The notes below the pieces were generated by a model, which worked only from the letters and a program-made list of their open reading frames with translations, had not been told where the DNA came from and did not search any database. From Catenulispora acidiphila DSM 44928 (lineage in GTDB: Bacteria; Actinomycetota; Actinomycetes; Streptomycetales; Catenulisporaceae), in the NCBI RefSeq assembly GCF_000024025.1, contig NC_013131.1, forward strand, positions 8,846,229 to 8,910,228: DNA of 64,000 nucleotides. The letters are read 5' to 3'. Below, in pieces: positions 41,834 to 51,005 of this stretch. The position numbers and the translations under genes are program-made. Position 1 is the stretch's first letter. Every line of letters starts with the position of its first letter.

Positions 41834-43647
41834 GGCTTCGGCTCCCGGTCCGGCCCGCCCGCCGCGGCGATCTTGCGGCGCCGGACCAGGTAGCTGCCGA
41901 GCACCGGCGGCACGATCACCACCGCCAGCAGTTCCAGCGACGTGAGCCCGGCCAGCAGCTTCGGATCGCGGCGCTGCGGCACGTCGGCGACCACCGCCGT
42001 GGCGCCGCCGACCGAGCCGCCGCTGGTGCCGCCGCTGGAGTCGTCGGCGGACTGCCCGGTCAGCGGGTCGATCCCGCCGGTCGCGCCGCCGGTACCGCCC
42101 GCCGCGCCGCCGGTGGTCCCGCCGGCAGTGCCGCCGTTGCCGCCCGAGGTCCCGCCGTTCGAGCCCGATCCGCCGGTGGTGCCGCCCGAGGTGCCGCCGG
42201 AGCTCTTGCCGCCGGTCGTGCCGCTCTTGCCGCCCGTCGATCCCCCGGAGGAACCGCCCGAGGAGCCGCCGGACGTGCCGCCGCTGGAACCGCCGACCGT
42301 GCAGTTCAGCGGCGCGCCCGCCTTGTCGCACGGGCTCGGCTGCGGTGCGTTGACCAGCACGGTCAGCTGGCCGGCGGCGTTGAAGGTCGGGTTCGCGCAA
42401 TTGGCCAGGGTGGTGGGATCCACGCCGGACGCCTGCCCCGGGATGTGCGAGATCTGAAGCATCCCGCCGCGCACCAGGTTGCGGGGGATCGGCGAGTAGC
42501 CGAGCGTGTCCGCCTTGGACTGCCCGGCGCACAGGATGTAGGACGCGTATTTGGACAGCGCGGCACCGTGGTCGTCGGTGGCCCGGGGCAGCGCCGGGAG
42601 CGTCCCGGTATCGCGCGGCACGATGATGTAGCTGTAGCTGGAGATCGGGTACGACCGCGGGTCGGTCATGGTGTAGACCGCGTCGAGGTCCTGCTGCAGG
42701 TAGTTCGGGTCGCTCGGCGGGGTGCTGTCGTCCACACCGCGGATCTTCGCCGCCGTCAGGGCGATCGCGACGTTCGAGGCGGTCGGGACGGTGTAGTACC
42801 CCGCGGGGTTCAGCACCTTGACGACCGGCCAGTTGTTGAGCTTGGCGTAGGCGTACTCGTCATAGCCGATCGCGCCCTCGCCCTGCGGGGACATGATGAA
42901 CCCGGCCACCACGTCCGAGCCGTTCTCGGCGTGCATGTTGCTGACCGCCGGGGTGGGATAGAACTCGGTGTAGTCACCGCAGGAGACGCCGTTGATCGAG
43001 GTGCAGTAGGCGTCCCACTGAGCCTTGTGCGTGTGCTCCATGTAGCGGGTCCACTGCGCGGTCGCACCGGAACCGTCCGAGCGCACCACCGGGGTGATCG
43101 GCTCGTGCGGCAGGTTGCCGGGGTACTCGGCCTTGATCCGCGGATCGTCCCAGGTGGTGATCTTGTTGGTGAAGATGTCCACCAGGACGTCGGGCGACAG
43201 GCGCAGGTTCGTGATCTGCTTGCCGCCGACCTTCAGGTTGTACATGAAGGTCGTGCCGCCGGCGGTCACCGGGACGTAGGAGAAGCGGTACGTCGGGTTC
43301 TCCACGTTGCCCTGGCCGTTGGAGTGCCCGCCGGCGCCCACGCCCTGGTCCGGTGTGGTCCGGAACGGCACGTCGGAGGCCGTGAAGTCGTCCTGTCCGT
43401 TCTCCCAGTCGGTGCGGCCGGCCGCCGACCCGGTGGGGGCGAAGGCGATGTTGATGCCCTGCGCGATGACGTCGCGGCGCCACTGGTCCAGCGCCGGACC
43501 GCTCCAGGAAGAGCCGGAGCCGCTCAGCGCGGTGGCCGCGTGCGCCGGGGCGGCCGGGGCGAGCGCGACAGCCACCGCCGCGGCCGCCGCCAGACCGGCG
43601 GCGAGCCAGGCCGGGGTTCGATGTCTGCGGGTACGAGCGGTGTTCAC
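41830..43647 (-). CDS. PstS-like substrate-binding protein with C-terminal membrane anchor
   Basis: 605 residues. A Sec signal peptide ending near APAHA is followed by the phosphate-binding-like fold: LSGSGSSWSGPALDQW, FAPTGSAAGRTDW, DFTASDVPF, VDIFTNKITTWDDPRI and VVRSDGSGATAQW are close to PstS ligand segments. No lipobox Cys is present. After residue 440 there is a long Gly/Ser/Thr-rich repeat linker, then one hydrophobic helix (LELLAVVIVPPVLGSYLV) and a basic tail RRRK. It is therefore tethered by the C terminus instead of a lipid anchor. Start and stop overlap pstA and the sortase-like gene by four bases. Confidence 0.9.
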   Translation of the reverse strand: MNTARTRRHRTPAWLAAGLAAAAAVAVALAPAAPAHAATALSGSGSSWSGPALDQWRRDVIAQGINIAFAPTGSAAGRTDWENGQDDFTASDVPFRTTPDQGVGAGGHSNGQGNVENPTYRFSYVPVTAGGTTFMYNLKVGGKQITNLRLSPDVLVDIFTNKITTWDDPRIKAEYPGNLPHEPITPVVRSDGSGATAQWTRYMEHTHKAQWDAYCTSINGVSCGDYTEFYPTPAVSNMHAENGSDVVAGFIMSPQGEGAIGYDEYAYAKLNNWPVVKVLNPAGYYTVPTASNVAIALTAAKIRGVDDSTPPSDPNYLQQDLDAVYTMTDPRSYPISSYSYIIVPRDTGTLPALPRATDDHGAALSKYASYILCAGQSKADTLGYSPIPRNLVRGGMLQISHIPGQASGVDPTTLANCANPTFNAAGQLTVLVNAPQPSPCDKAGAPLNCTVGGSSGGTSGGSSGGSSGGSTGGKSGTTGGKSSGGTSGGTTGGSGSNGGTSGGNGGTAGGTTGGAAGGTGGATGGIDPLTGQSADDSSGGTSGGSVGGATAVVADVPQRRDPKLLAGLTSLELLAVVIVPPVLGSYLVRRRKIAAAGGPDREPKP

Positions 43648-44906
43648 GAGGCGGGCTCCGGTTTCGGATGGACGACGGCCGCGGCGGCCGGAAGGGGGCG
43701 GACGGCGCGCGGGGGTTCGGCGGCGGGCGAGGCCGCACCGCGGACCCGGTCCCGGGCCATCTGCCGGCGGCGGCGCCGCGTGAGCTCACCGGGCCGCCGT
43801 CCGCCGACGATCCGCGCGGCGATGAACAGGATCATGACGATGGCCATCAGCGTCAGCGCCCCGCCGAAGGCCCGGATCTTCATGCTCTCCTGGGGGTAGC
43901 GGACATAGCTCCAGACGTAGAGCGGCAGGCTGACCTGCTGTCCGCTGAAGGGGTTCGCGTTCTTGGCCGAGGTGAACCCGGCCGTGAGCAGGACCGGCGA
44001 GGTCTCACCGACCGCGCGGGCCATGCCGAGCAGGACCGCGGTGGTCAGCCCCGAGCGCGCGGTGGGCAGCACCACGTTCCACACCGTGCGCCACTGGCTC
44101 GCGCCCAGCGCGTAGGACGCCTCGCGCAGGGTGTGGGGGACGATGCGGATCACGACCTCGGACGCCCGGGTGACGATCGGCATCATCATCACGGTCAGCG
44201 CCAGCGAGGCGGCGAAACCGCTGCGGTCGTAGCCCAGCGTGAGGATCACCGAGCCGAGGATGAACAGCCCGGCCACGATCGAGGGCAGCGCGGTCATCGC
44301 GGTGATCACGGTGCGGACCGGACCGGCCAGCCGCCCCCCGATCTCGGACATGAACACCGCCGCCGAGATGCCCAGCGGCACCGCGAACAGCGTCGCCAGA
44401 CCCAACTGCTCCAGCGAGCCGATCATCGCGTGCAGGACCCCGCCGGAGGACAAGGGGTCCAGCGGTCCGGTCCTTTGCATGTCAGTGGTCAGGAAGTTGC
44501 CGTGGCCGACGGCCTTCTCCCCGCGCCAGGCCACGTAGGCGACCTGGTCGACGAGCACCACCAGGATGAGGATCCCGGCTCCGGTGAACAGCGCCGCGGC
44601 GATCTTCTCGCGGACGTGGCGCGCTTCCCATTGGGTACGGGCGATGCCCCAGTAGAAGACGATGAACGCCGCGTACCAGCACAGCCAGAACCCCAGGGCG
44701 CCGGACCACGGCATGATCCGCTCGTACACCAGCCAGACCAGGCCGAGCGCGCCGGCGGCGGCTCCGGCCAGCGTGCCGGCGTCGGCGGCGGTGAGCGCAC
44801 CGGGACGAACGCGCACCTGGCCGGTGGCGTCGTCGAGGTACGCCTCGCCGCCGGCGGGCGCGGCGATATCGATCAGCGTCATGGCCGCGTCAGGCCTCTC
44901 ACTCAT
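43644..44906 (-). CDS. pstA: Phosphate ABC transporter permease PstA
   Basis: 420 residues, longer than usual (about 290-300) because of about 110 N-terminal residues with extra helices and a basic C-terminal tail. The core has GSLEQLGLATLFAVPLGISA, TALPSIVAGLFILGSVI and YALGASQWRTVWNVVLPTAR, the EAA loop that docks on the ATPase. MARAVGETSPVLL is typical of PstA. The ATG at 44906 overlaps the pstC stop by eight bases. Confidence 0.93.
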   Translation of the reverse strand: MSERPDAAMTLIDIAAPAGGEAYLDDATGQVRVRPGALTAADAGTLAGAAAGALGLVWLVYERIMPWSGALGFWLCWYAAFIVFYWGIARTQWEARHVREKIAAALFTGAGILILVVLVDQVAYVAWRGEKAVGHGNFLTTDMQRTGPLDPLSSGGVLHAMIGSLEQLGLATLFAVPLGISAAVFMSEIGGRLAGPVRTVITAMTALPSIVAGLFILGSVILTLGYDRSGFAASLALTVMMMPIVTRASEVVIRIVPHTLREASYALGASQWRTVWNVVLPTARSGLTTAVLLGMARAVGETSPVLLTAGFTSAKNANPFSGQQVSLPLYVWSYVRYPQESMKIRAFGGALTLMAIVMILFIAARIVGGRRPGELTRRRRRQMARDRVRGAASPAAEPPRAVRPLPAAAAVVHPKPEPAS

Positions 44907-45918
44907 TGGTCGCGGCGCCGGAGCGCGAACGGGAGATGATCGCGGAGGCGATCATGTTGATCAGCAGCGTGATCGCGAACAGCACCAGCCCGGCGGCCAT
45001 CAGCGCCGACAGCGACAACTTGTCGGACTCGCTGTAGCGCAGCGCGATCAGCGAGGGGATCGAGTTGCTGCCGGCCTGCAACGGGTGCGAGGTGAAGGCG
45101 AACACCGGCGAGATGATCAGCGCGACCGCGATCGTCTCGCCCATCGCCCGCCCGAAGCCGAGCATCACCGCGCCGATCACACCGCCCTTGCCGAAGGGCA
45201 GCACGACGGTCCGCACCATTCCCCACCGCGTCGCGCCGAGCGCGTAGGCGCCCTCCCGCTCCCCGGTCGGCGCCTGCGAGAAGACCTCGCGCGACAGCGA
45301 GCACACGATCGGGATCACCATCAGCGAGACCACGACGCCGGCGATGAAGCCGGACTGGGCGAAGGACGCGCCGATCTCGGGATTGCGCACCTTCAGGAAG
45401 GGCAGCGCCCCGCCCAGGTGCGTACTCACCCAGCGCTCGAACCCGATGATCCGCGGCGTGAGGAACACCAGCCCCCACAAGCCGTAGACGATGCTCGGCA
45501 CCGCCGCCATCAGGTCGACCAGCGAGATCAGCGTCCGCCGCAGCCCAGAGGGCGCGTATTCGGAGATGAACACGGCCGCGGACAACGCCACCGGTACCGC
45601 GATCACCAGCGCGACGACCGCGATGATGATCCCGTCCGGCAGCACCGCGCCGACGCCGAACCGGTGCGTGGCTGTCTGCCATCGCCGCTCGGTGAGGAAG
45701 GACCAACCGGTGGCCCGCAGCGCCTGGGCGCCCCGGGTGAGCAGGAACAGCGCGATCAGCCCCATGATCGCGAACACGGACAGGCCCGCGGTCCGGAAGA
45801 CGATCCGGAAGATCCGGTCGCCCCGGGACACCCCCGGGACGATGCGGAGGGGGATGTCTTCGCCCTCGGGAGGCGGCGCGAGCAGATCGTCGGCGAGTGC
45901 GGTGTCGGCGGTCGTCAT
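44899..45918 (-). CDS. pstC: Phosphate ABC transporter permease PstC
   Basis: 339 residues with six core membrane helices. VSLMVIPIVCSLSREVFSQA and YALGATRWGMVRTVVLPFGK (EAA loop) with GFGRAMGETIAVALIISPVF are diagnostic of PstC. VPSIVYGLWGLVFLTPRI is the helix before the periplasmic loop. Forms the channel with PstA. The gap to the upstream large binding-protein gene is four bases, so it belongs to the same transcript. Confidence 0.94.
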   Translation of the reverse strand: MTTADTALADDLLAPPPEGEDIPLRIVPGVSRGDRIFRIVFRTAGLSVFAIMGLIALFLLTRGAQALRATGWSFLTERRWQTATHRFGVGAVLPDGIIIAVVALVIAVPVALSAAVFISEYAPSGLRRTLISLVDLMAAVPSIVYGLWGLVFLTPRIIGFERWVSTHLGGALPFLKVRNPEIGASFAQSGFIAGVVVSLMVIPIVCSLSREVFSQAPTGEREGAYALGATRWGMVRTVVLPFGKGGVIGAVMLGFGRAMGETIAVALIISPVFAFTSHPLQAGSNSIPSLIALRYSESDKLSLSALMAAGLVLFAITLLINMIASAIISRSRSGAATNE

Positions 45919-45922
45919 GCGC

Positions 45923-48544
45923 TCACCGGCCGAACCGGCGCGAGGATCGCGGCCACAGCGCTCGGATTCTGGCGCCGGCGGTCCCGGAGGACAGCATCAG
46001 CGCCGCCGGTCCGGCAGCCATCAGCACCAGGCCGACGATCAGCAGGATCGGCAGCACCAGCCGCCCGAAGCCCGCGGTGTCCGCTTTGGCGCTGCCCACC
46101 GAGGCCGCAGCGGTTGAGCCGGTGATGCTGCGGGTGGGACCGCTGCTGCCGCCGGCGACAGCACCCTTCGACGAGGAGCCGGAGCCACCGGACCCGGTGC
46201 CGCCGATGCCGCCGGTGCCACCGGTACCGCCGCCGAGCGTGCTGGTGAGGTAGGACACCGATGTGGTGCCGTTCTTCGAGACGGTGACGGGGGTGAGCAC
46301 CTGGTTGCCGGACGTCGTCGGCGGGCCGGTGGCGGTCACCGTGGAAGCCGGTCCGGCGGGGCCCGCCGCCGCGCGGATCTTGGTCAGCGCGACACCGGCC
46401 TGCACCGACTGGACCGCTGTGTCCGCGACGTACCCGGGAGCCAGTTCGCCGGGCGCCTGGCCGGAGAGCTGGCCGCTGCGGTTGTCGGTGACCGCGGCCA
46501 GGAAGTTCGCGACGGAGGCGGCCTTGGCCGCCGAGACGCCGGAGGTCGGTGCCATCGCGTACGCCGGGACGGTCAGCGGGTACGCGGCGGCGTCGCCGGC
46601 GTAGGCCGGACCCGCGTTCCCCCACTGCAGCGACTGCGTGCCGGTCGCGGGGTCGGTCACGAAGTCCGAGGCCGCGGCCGCCATGGCCGGCGCGGTCGGT
46701 GCGACGTACGCGCCGGCGGCGTTCTTCAGGGACGCGGCCGGCAGGTCGAACGCGGCGGCGCGGCCGGTGTCCATGATGGCGAGCACCCCGCGCGAGCCGA
46801 TGTGCTCGGCCGCGCACTTGCCGTGCCCGCCGACGGCCGGGTCGTAATCCGGGGTGATACAGGTCGGCGTGGCCGTGATCAGGTGTCGCAGGACCTCGTC
46901 GAGCCCGGACTGGATGGGATTCCACTCGAAGCCCTTGAGGTGGCCGTAGTCCCGGTGGCCGCCGGCGGGGTCGACCGGCTTGCCGGTGGCCGGGTCCAGC
47001 GGCGGCCCGCTGGAGTCCTGGGTGATCAGGCTGTCGATCGGGTACGGGTACTTAGAGCTTCGGTAGAAGGTGTCGACGTGCATCTTCCACGGGTCGGGGC
47101 TGCCGGCCAGGAAGGACCGGGCGTCGGGATCGGACATGATCCACGTCGTCAGTTCCCGCACCAGGTCGGTCTTGCCGCCGGCCACGATGGGCAGCGTGTT
47201 CAGCGCCGTCACGTCCTGGCAGCTCGGCCAGGTGAAGGCGCCGCCCGTCGGGTTCAGCGCGAGGAACTCGGGGTCGGCGAAGATGCAGGACGGGTTCCCC
47301 GCCACCGACGCGGTGTCGGACAGCAGGCCCGGGACGTACTCGAGGTCATAGGACTGGGTCAGGAGCTTGGCGACCAGCCGCGCGTCGAGGTTCATGGTCC
47401 GGATGGGCAGGCCGGTCACCGGATCGTCGACGAAGAACGCGATCGCGATCCCGGTGTTGCCCACCGGTACATAGGTGTAGGGCCGCGCGCTCTTCGCCGC
47501 GGGGTCCGCGGGCAGCGAGGTGAACGCCACGTCGGCGCCGGGAGCCCCGGCGAGGAAGTCGCCGCGCGCCTCCGGCTCGGTCAGGTCGGTGCTGGCGTTG
47601 ACCGTCACCGGGGTGTTCCCGGCCAGGCACGAGCCGACCACCCACTGCGTCAGCGCCCGGTCCAGCATCGGCATGCCCTCGGCGACCACGTCGGTGGCGC
47701 TGGCCGCGCAGGAGCCCGGTACCGGGGCGAAGTCGATCGGGACGACGGTGCGGTAGTTCCAGGCGCACTGCTCGCCGCTCTGGGAGCCGGTGCCGGTGTA
47801 GTCGACGCTGCCGAACGTCACGTTGGTCGCCTCACCGCCCAAGCCGGCGTCGGCGGAGTGGTCGGCGCAGTTCGCCGAGCCGTCCGCGGTGTTGAAGCCC
47901 AGGGCGTCGCCGCCGTAGTTGGGCTCGACGACGATCGAGCACTGGTGGGCGGCGTCGCAGCCCAGGCTCGGCGCCTGACTGGCGGTGTAGACCTCCAGGT
48001 CCAGGCCGCCGGTGGCGTCGCCGGCGGTGACCGCCCCCTGCTCGTTGGTGGGGTAGTCCGGCGCCTGCAGGCCCGGCCCGACCGCGGGCTGGACGAATCC
48101 CTCGCCGTTGGTGTCGTCCGCGCTCTGGCCGTAGTGGTAGGAGCCGTAGCAGTCGGTGATCTTCGGGTCGGCGCCGCGGCATTCGTAGACGACCACCGGG
48201 TAGTGGACCACGTTCCAGCTCCCGCTCTGGCCCACGACCACGTAGGCGCCGTCGGTGCTCGGCGTGAATCCGGTCCAGGAGACGTGGACCATCTGGTCCA
48301 CCAGGTTCCGGGTCTGGGAGACGGTCACGGTCCCGTGAGCGCCCAGCGCCCCGGTCCCGGGGTCGTATCTCTGGGGTCCCTGGACGGTGACGCTGGTGCT
48401 GTCGGCGTGGGCGACGGCGGTCGTGTGCGCACTCGGAGGCAACAGGACCAGGGCCGTCATGAACGTGACGGTCCAGGCGAGCACCGCGGCGCAGTAGGCG
48501 CGCAGTCCTGGCCGGCGCCGGAGTCCCGCTTCACGGGGCGACAT
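45923..48544 (-). CDS. Large PstS-related secreted protein with C-terminal membrane anchor
   Basis: 873 residues from the ATG at 48544 with GGAGG upstream. A long signal sequence (AVLAWTVTFMTALVLLPPS) precedes an N-terminal 270-residue beta-rich region with many Cys (VYECRGADPKITDCYGSYHY). A PstS-like part follows (NASTDLTEPEARGDFLAGAP, then DVAFTSLPADPAAK and YTYVPVGNTGIAIAFFVDDP). The end has a Gly/Ser linker, one helix (LPILLIVGLVLMAAGPAAL) and a basic tail. It may bring a second domain to the phosphate-binding function. No lipobox. The 158-base gap upstream contains no clear hairpin. Confidence 0.82.
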   Translation of the reverse strand: MSPREAGLRRRPGLRAYCAAVLAWTVTFMTALVLLPPSAHTTAVAHADSTSVTVQGPQRYDPGTGALGAHGTVTVSQTRNLVDQMVHVSWTGFTPSTDGAYVVVGQSGSWNVVHYPVVVYECRGADPKITDCYGSYHYGQSADDTNGEGFVQPAVGPGLQAPDYPTNEQGAVTAGDATGGLDLEVYTASQAPSLGCDAAHQCSIVVEPNYGGDALGFNTADGSANCADHSADAGLGGEATNVTFGSVDYTGTGSQSGEQCAWNYRTVVPIDFAPVPGSCAASATDVVAEGMPMLDRALTQWVVGSCLAGNTPVTVNASTDLTEPEARGDFLAGAPGADVAFTSLPADPAAKSARPYTYVPVGNTGIAIAFFVDDPVTGLPIRTMNLDARLVAKLLTQSYDLEYVPGLLSDTASVAGNPSCIFADPEFLALNPTGGAFTWPSCQDVTALNTLPIVAGGKTDLVRELTTWIMSDPDARSFLAGSPDPWKMHVDTFYRSSKYPYPIDSLITQDSSGPPLDPATGKPVDPAGGHRDYGHLKGFEWNPIQSGLDEVLRHLITATPTCITPDYDPAVGGHGKCAAEHIGSRGVLAIMDTGRAAAFDLPAASLKNAAGAYVAPTAPAMAAAASDFVTDPATGTQSLQWGNAGPAYAGDAAAYPLTVPAYAMAPTSGVSAAKAASVANFLAAVTDNRSGQLSGQAPGELAPGYVADTAVQSVQAGVALTKIRAAAGPAGPASTVTATGPPTTSGNQVLTPVTVSKNGTTSVSYLTSTLGGGTGGTGGIGGTGSGGSGSSSKGAVAGGSSGPTRSITGSTAAASVGSAKADTAGFGRLVLPILLIVGLVLMAAGPAALMLSSGTAGARIRALWPRSSRRFGR

Positions 48545-48702
48545 GGGAGAACCTCCGGGTGAGAAAATCAGGGGACGCATACATTCGCCCGCCCGAGGGC
48601 GACGGCAGCCCGGCCGGGAGGCGGCCAAGGCGGAAACGCTGGTCGACCGCCAGCCGGCCCCGGGTGTCACCGGTGCCGGCTCGCGGCCGGGGCGGGGGTG
48701 CT

Positions 48703-49287
48703 TCAGGAGGCCGGGGTGAAGGTGACGCTCAGCGAGCCGACGATCTGGCCGCCGGTGAAGAACGAGGTGTGCAGCGCCTGGTCCAGGTACGCCGCGCCGC
48801 TGGGGTCGAGGTCGGCGTCGCCGGTCAGGGTCTGCGGGGTGACGCCGACGCCGCTGCCCACGGTGTTGTCGCCGAGCACGAACAGGGTCACCGGCGTGCT
48901 CTGGCCGTCCGGCACGGCGGTTAGCGCCTGGGTGTCGCCGCCGAAGGCCACCTGGTGGAAGCAGATGATCTTGCCGGTCAGCCCGTCGGCGAAGGCCAGC
49001 CCGCCGCCGAGGGTGATGCTGCCGACGAACCGCGGCAGGACGGCGTCGCCGCCGGTGACCGGGAAGGTGGCGGTGCCGCCGGCGGTGCTGCTGTAGCCGC
49101 CGGTGGCGGAGGGCAGCGGCACCTCGGCGATGCCGGCGCGGAGTTCCTGGGTGAGGAAGGCGTTCGTGGCGGTCACGGTGACCGAACCGGAGGCCGGGGT
49201 GCCGGTCGCGCTCGCCGACGGGAGCGCGACGACGGTCGCGGCCAGGGCGGCGGCGGGCAGGAGCGCACGCAGGGCGTTGCGGTTCAT
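48703..49287 (-). CDS. Secreted protein of unknown function
   Basis: 194 residues from the ATG at 49287; GGAGT lies upstream. A signal peptide ends near ASATG. The rest is beta-rich with FPVTGGDAVLPRFVGSITLG and GGLAFADGLTGKI, a pattern that vaguely recalls HtaA-like repeat domains, but the match is too weak to name. One Cys only. It sits between two PstS-like genes and is probably exported with them. No membrane anchor or sorting signal. Confidence 0.75.
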   Translation of the reverse strand: MNRNALRALLPAAALAATVVALPSASATGTPASGSVTVTATNAFLTQELRAGIAEVPLPSATGGYSSTAGGTATFPVTGGDAVLPRFVGSITLGGGLAFADGLTGKIICFHQVAFGGDTQALTAVPDGQSTPVTLFVLGDNTVGSGVGVTPQTLTGDADLDPSGAAYLDQALHTSFFTGGQIVGSLSVTFTPAS

Positions 49288-49410
49288 GGGGACTCCTTGG
49301 AAAGTCTGGTCTGGTCTGCAGGACTGACCGAGAAAGAATGAGAACAACGGGCGAAGGGTTTTCCCGATGGGCCGGGCCCGCCGGTTCGTCCGTGGACGGC
49401 TCCGACGGGC

Positions 49411-49509
49411 CCGGTGGTGCTCAGATCCCGGGGGGACCGGTGGTACTCAGACCCCTGGCGACCCGGTGGTCACCGGCGCCAGGGTGCTGACGGCTGTGCT
49501 CAGATGCCC
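49411..49509 (-). repeat. About 27-bp tandem units from the PstS-like gene tail
   Basis: Plus-strand CCGGTGGTGCTCAGATCCC at 49411, CCGGTGGTACTCAGACCCC at 49437 and CGGCTGTGCTCAGATGCCC at 49491 repeat, with a diverged unit between (about 49463). The last contains the TGA stop of the PstS-like gene (49500-49502) and its final Gly-Ile codons. Two other copies spell the same Ile/Val-stop sequence. Confidence 0.8.
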
Positions 49510-50546
49510 GGCTGCAGGGTGCCGCAGCCGCTCGCCAGAGCGTGGAAGCCGTAGCTGCTGATCAGGGTGCTGCCGTTCGCGCACAGCCAGCCGCCGGCGG
49601 CCGAGCGGTTCAGCAGCGCCTTCAGACGCGGGCCCTCGGTCGCGTTGGCCCAGTCGGCCTGGCGCACGACGTGGTACACGTTGCGGGTGTAGGTCAGCGA
49701 CAGGTTGGAGTTCCACACCTTGTTCGCGGTGTCGATCTGCGGAACGCTGTCCAGCGAGCGCAGCGCGTCCAGCGCGCCGGGCTCGTCGGAGCCGCTGCCC
49801 TTGCCGTCGTAGACCTGGCCGACGTAGTGGCTCAGGGAGTAGGGGTAGATGGCGTCGGTGTTGCCGGCGAACGCCGCGTCGGTGCCCTCGTTCTCCTCCG
49901 GCGTCACCGTCTGCCAGCACGGCTCGCTGGTCGCGGTGATGCCCAGCGCGGCCAGGAAGAACGCCCGGGTGCCCGAGCTGGTCTGCGGCAGGAAGACCTG
50001 GATGGTGTCGGTGGACGTGGTCGGGTCCGTCGGCAGGGCGTTCCACTTCGTGTAGGTGCAGTTGTAGATGCCCTTGAGCTCCGCGCTCGTCAGGTTCGAC
50101 GGGGCGTGGCCGCCGGTGTAGGCCGACCAGCCCACCGCGTCGGTGGCGAACGGGATGAACCAGTCGGTGCTGCCGGTGTTCGGGCCGCGCGAGGAGCGCG
50201 CGATGTCGACCGTGGCGCTGGTGTTGCTGTTCAGCGCGGTGATGCCCGCGCCGGAGCCGTTCGGCCGGGCGATGGTGGCCGCGCCGGTCTTCGGGACGAT
50301 GCTGCCGGCCGGGGTCGCGTCCCAGCTGTAGTACTTCGAAGCCGGGCTGGTCGCGTTGTACGCGGCCGACAGGCCGTTGTCGAACGCCTGGATGGTGTCC
50401 GAGCCGGTGGAGACGATGTCGGTCGAGGCCGGAGTGGTGCCCGAGGGCGGGTCCGCGGCGGCCGGGCCCAGGGACGCGATCGCGACGCCGAGGCTGGCCG
50501 CGGCGATCGCCGAGGCCATGGCGAACTTACGGGTGACAGAGCGCAT
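49500..50546 (-). CDS. PstS-like periplasmic/secreted substrate-binding protein
   Basis: 348 residues with a signal peptide ending near GPAAADP. STDIVSTGSDTIQAFDNGLS, ITALNSNTSATVDIARSSRG and LKGIYNCTYTKWNALP, then TSSGTRAFFLAALG, are PstS-type ligand-binding segments. It has no lipobox and, unlike the other two binding proteins of this operon, no C-terminal helix, so it is probably free in the wall space. First gene of the transport operon; GCAGGAGG-type ribosome site upstream. The tail and stop are repeated downstream. Confidence 0.88.
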   Translation of the reverse strand: MRSVTRKFAMASAIAAASLGVAIASLGPAAADPPSGTTPASTDIVSTGSDTIQAFDNGLSAAYNATSPASKYYSWDATPAGSIVPKTGAATIARPNGSGAGITALNSNTSATVDIARSSRGPNTGSTDWFIPFATDAVGWSAYTGGHAPSNLTSAELKGIYNCTYTKWNALPTDPTTSTDTIQVFLPQTSSGTRAFFLAALGITATSEPCWQTVTPEENEGTDAAFAGNTDAIYPYSLSHYVGQVYDGKGSGSDEPGALDALRSLDSVPQIDTANKVWNSNLSLTYTRNVYHVVRQADWANATEGPRLKALLNRSAAGGWLCANGSTLISSYGFHALASGCGTLQPGI

Positions 50547-51005
50547 TGCTTTCCTCCTGCAAGGGGGACTGGTCCTTGCGGGAACGAGATTCGCCGACCG
50601 CTGCCGCGACGGCCAGAGGCAGGCCGGGGGTCAGGCTCTGGACACAGCCCAGCCGCAGGGCACATCGCCCCAGGCGGGAAGGCATGTGCGAACTCTGAAA
50701 CAGAGAGCTGCGACACCTCGTGTGCTTCCGGCAGTGGCGCGACGGTGCCGCCTTCGGGGGTTCGCGTTCACCTGCGCCCAAACGGGCGAATCAGACGCCT
50801 GCGATAAAGGGGTACACGGTACTCACTCTCGGCGCGGTATGACGCATTGTCACTACCGTCTCACCGACCGTTCCGGCCGTGCGGCGCTCTACGCCGGCCG
50901 CATGGCCGCTGGCCACGGAGCCGCACGGCCCTGCCCGCGCGATCGGCGCGGCACGCCGATTGTCTCCCGCGGTGGCGCCCGGGGACCGCTTCGGACACCC
51001 CTCGT
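50547..51005. other. 459-base spacer upstream of the Pst-type operon
   Basis: No gene is supported here. It holds the leader and probably the promoter of the minus-strand transport operon. Visible elements are a short palindrome CTCTGAAACAGAG (50693-50705) and one GTTCACCTGCG (50766-50776) resembling a single actinobacterial PHO-box unit. The required adjacent second unit is not recognisable, so PhoP control is only possible. Confidence 0.5.

Noticed and set aside
40844-42532. 562-residue version of the sortase-like protein
   Set aside because: The extra N-terminal part is an out-of-frame reading of the Gly/Ser linker of the PstS-like gene; the GTGA overlap at 41830-41833 gives a better start.
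50755-50776. PHO box upstream of the Pst-type operon
   Set aside because: Only one unit (GTTCACCTGCG) fits the consensus; the neighbouring 11-bp position does not, and orientation and distance to the start are not typical. Noted only inside the spacer entry.
50527-50781. 84-residue minus-strand frame upstream of the PstS-like gene
   Set aside because: Basic, Ser/Pro/Cys-rich translation without domain features, lying over the expected promoter and ribosome site.
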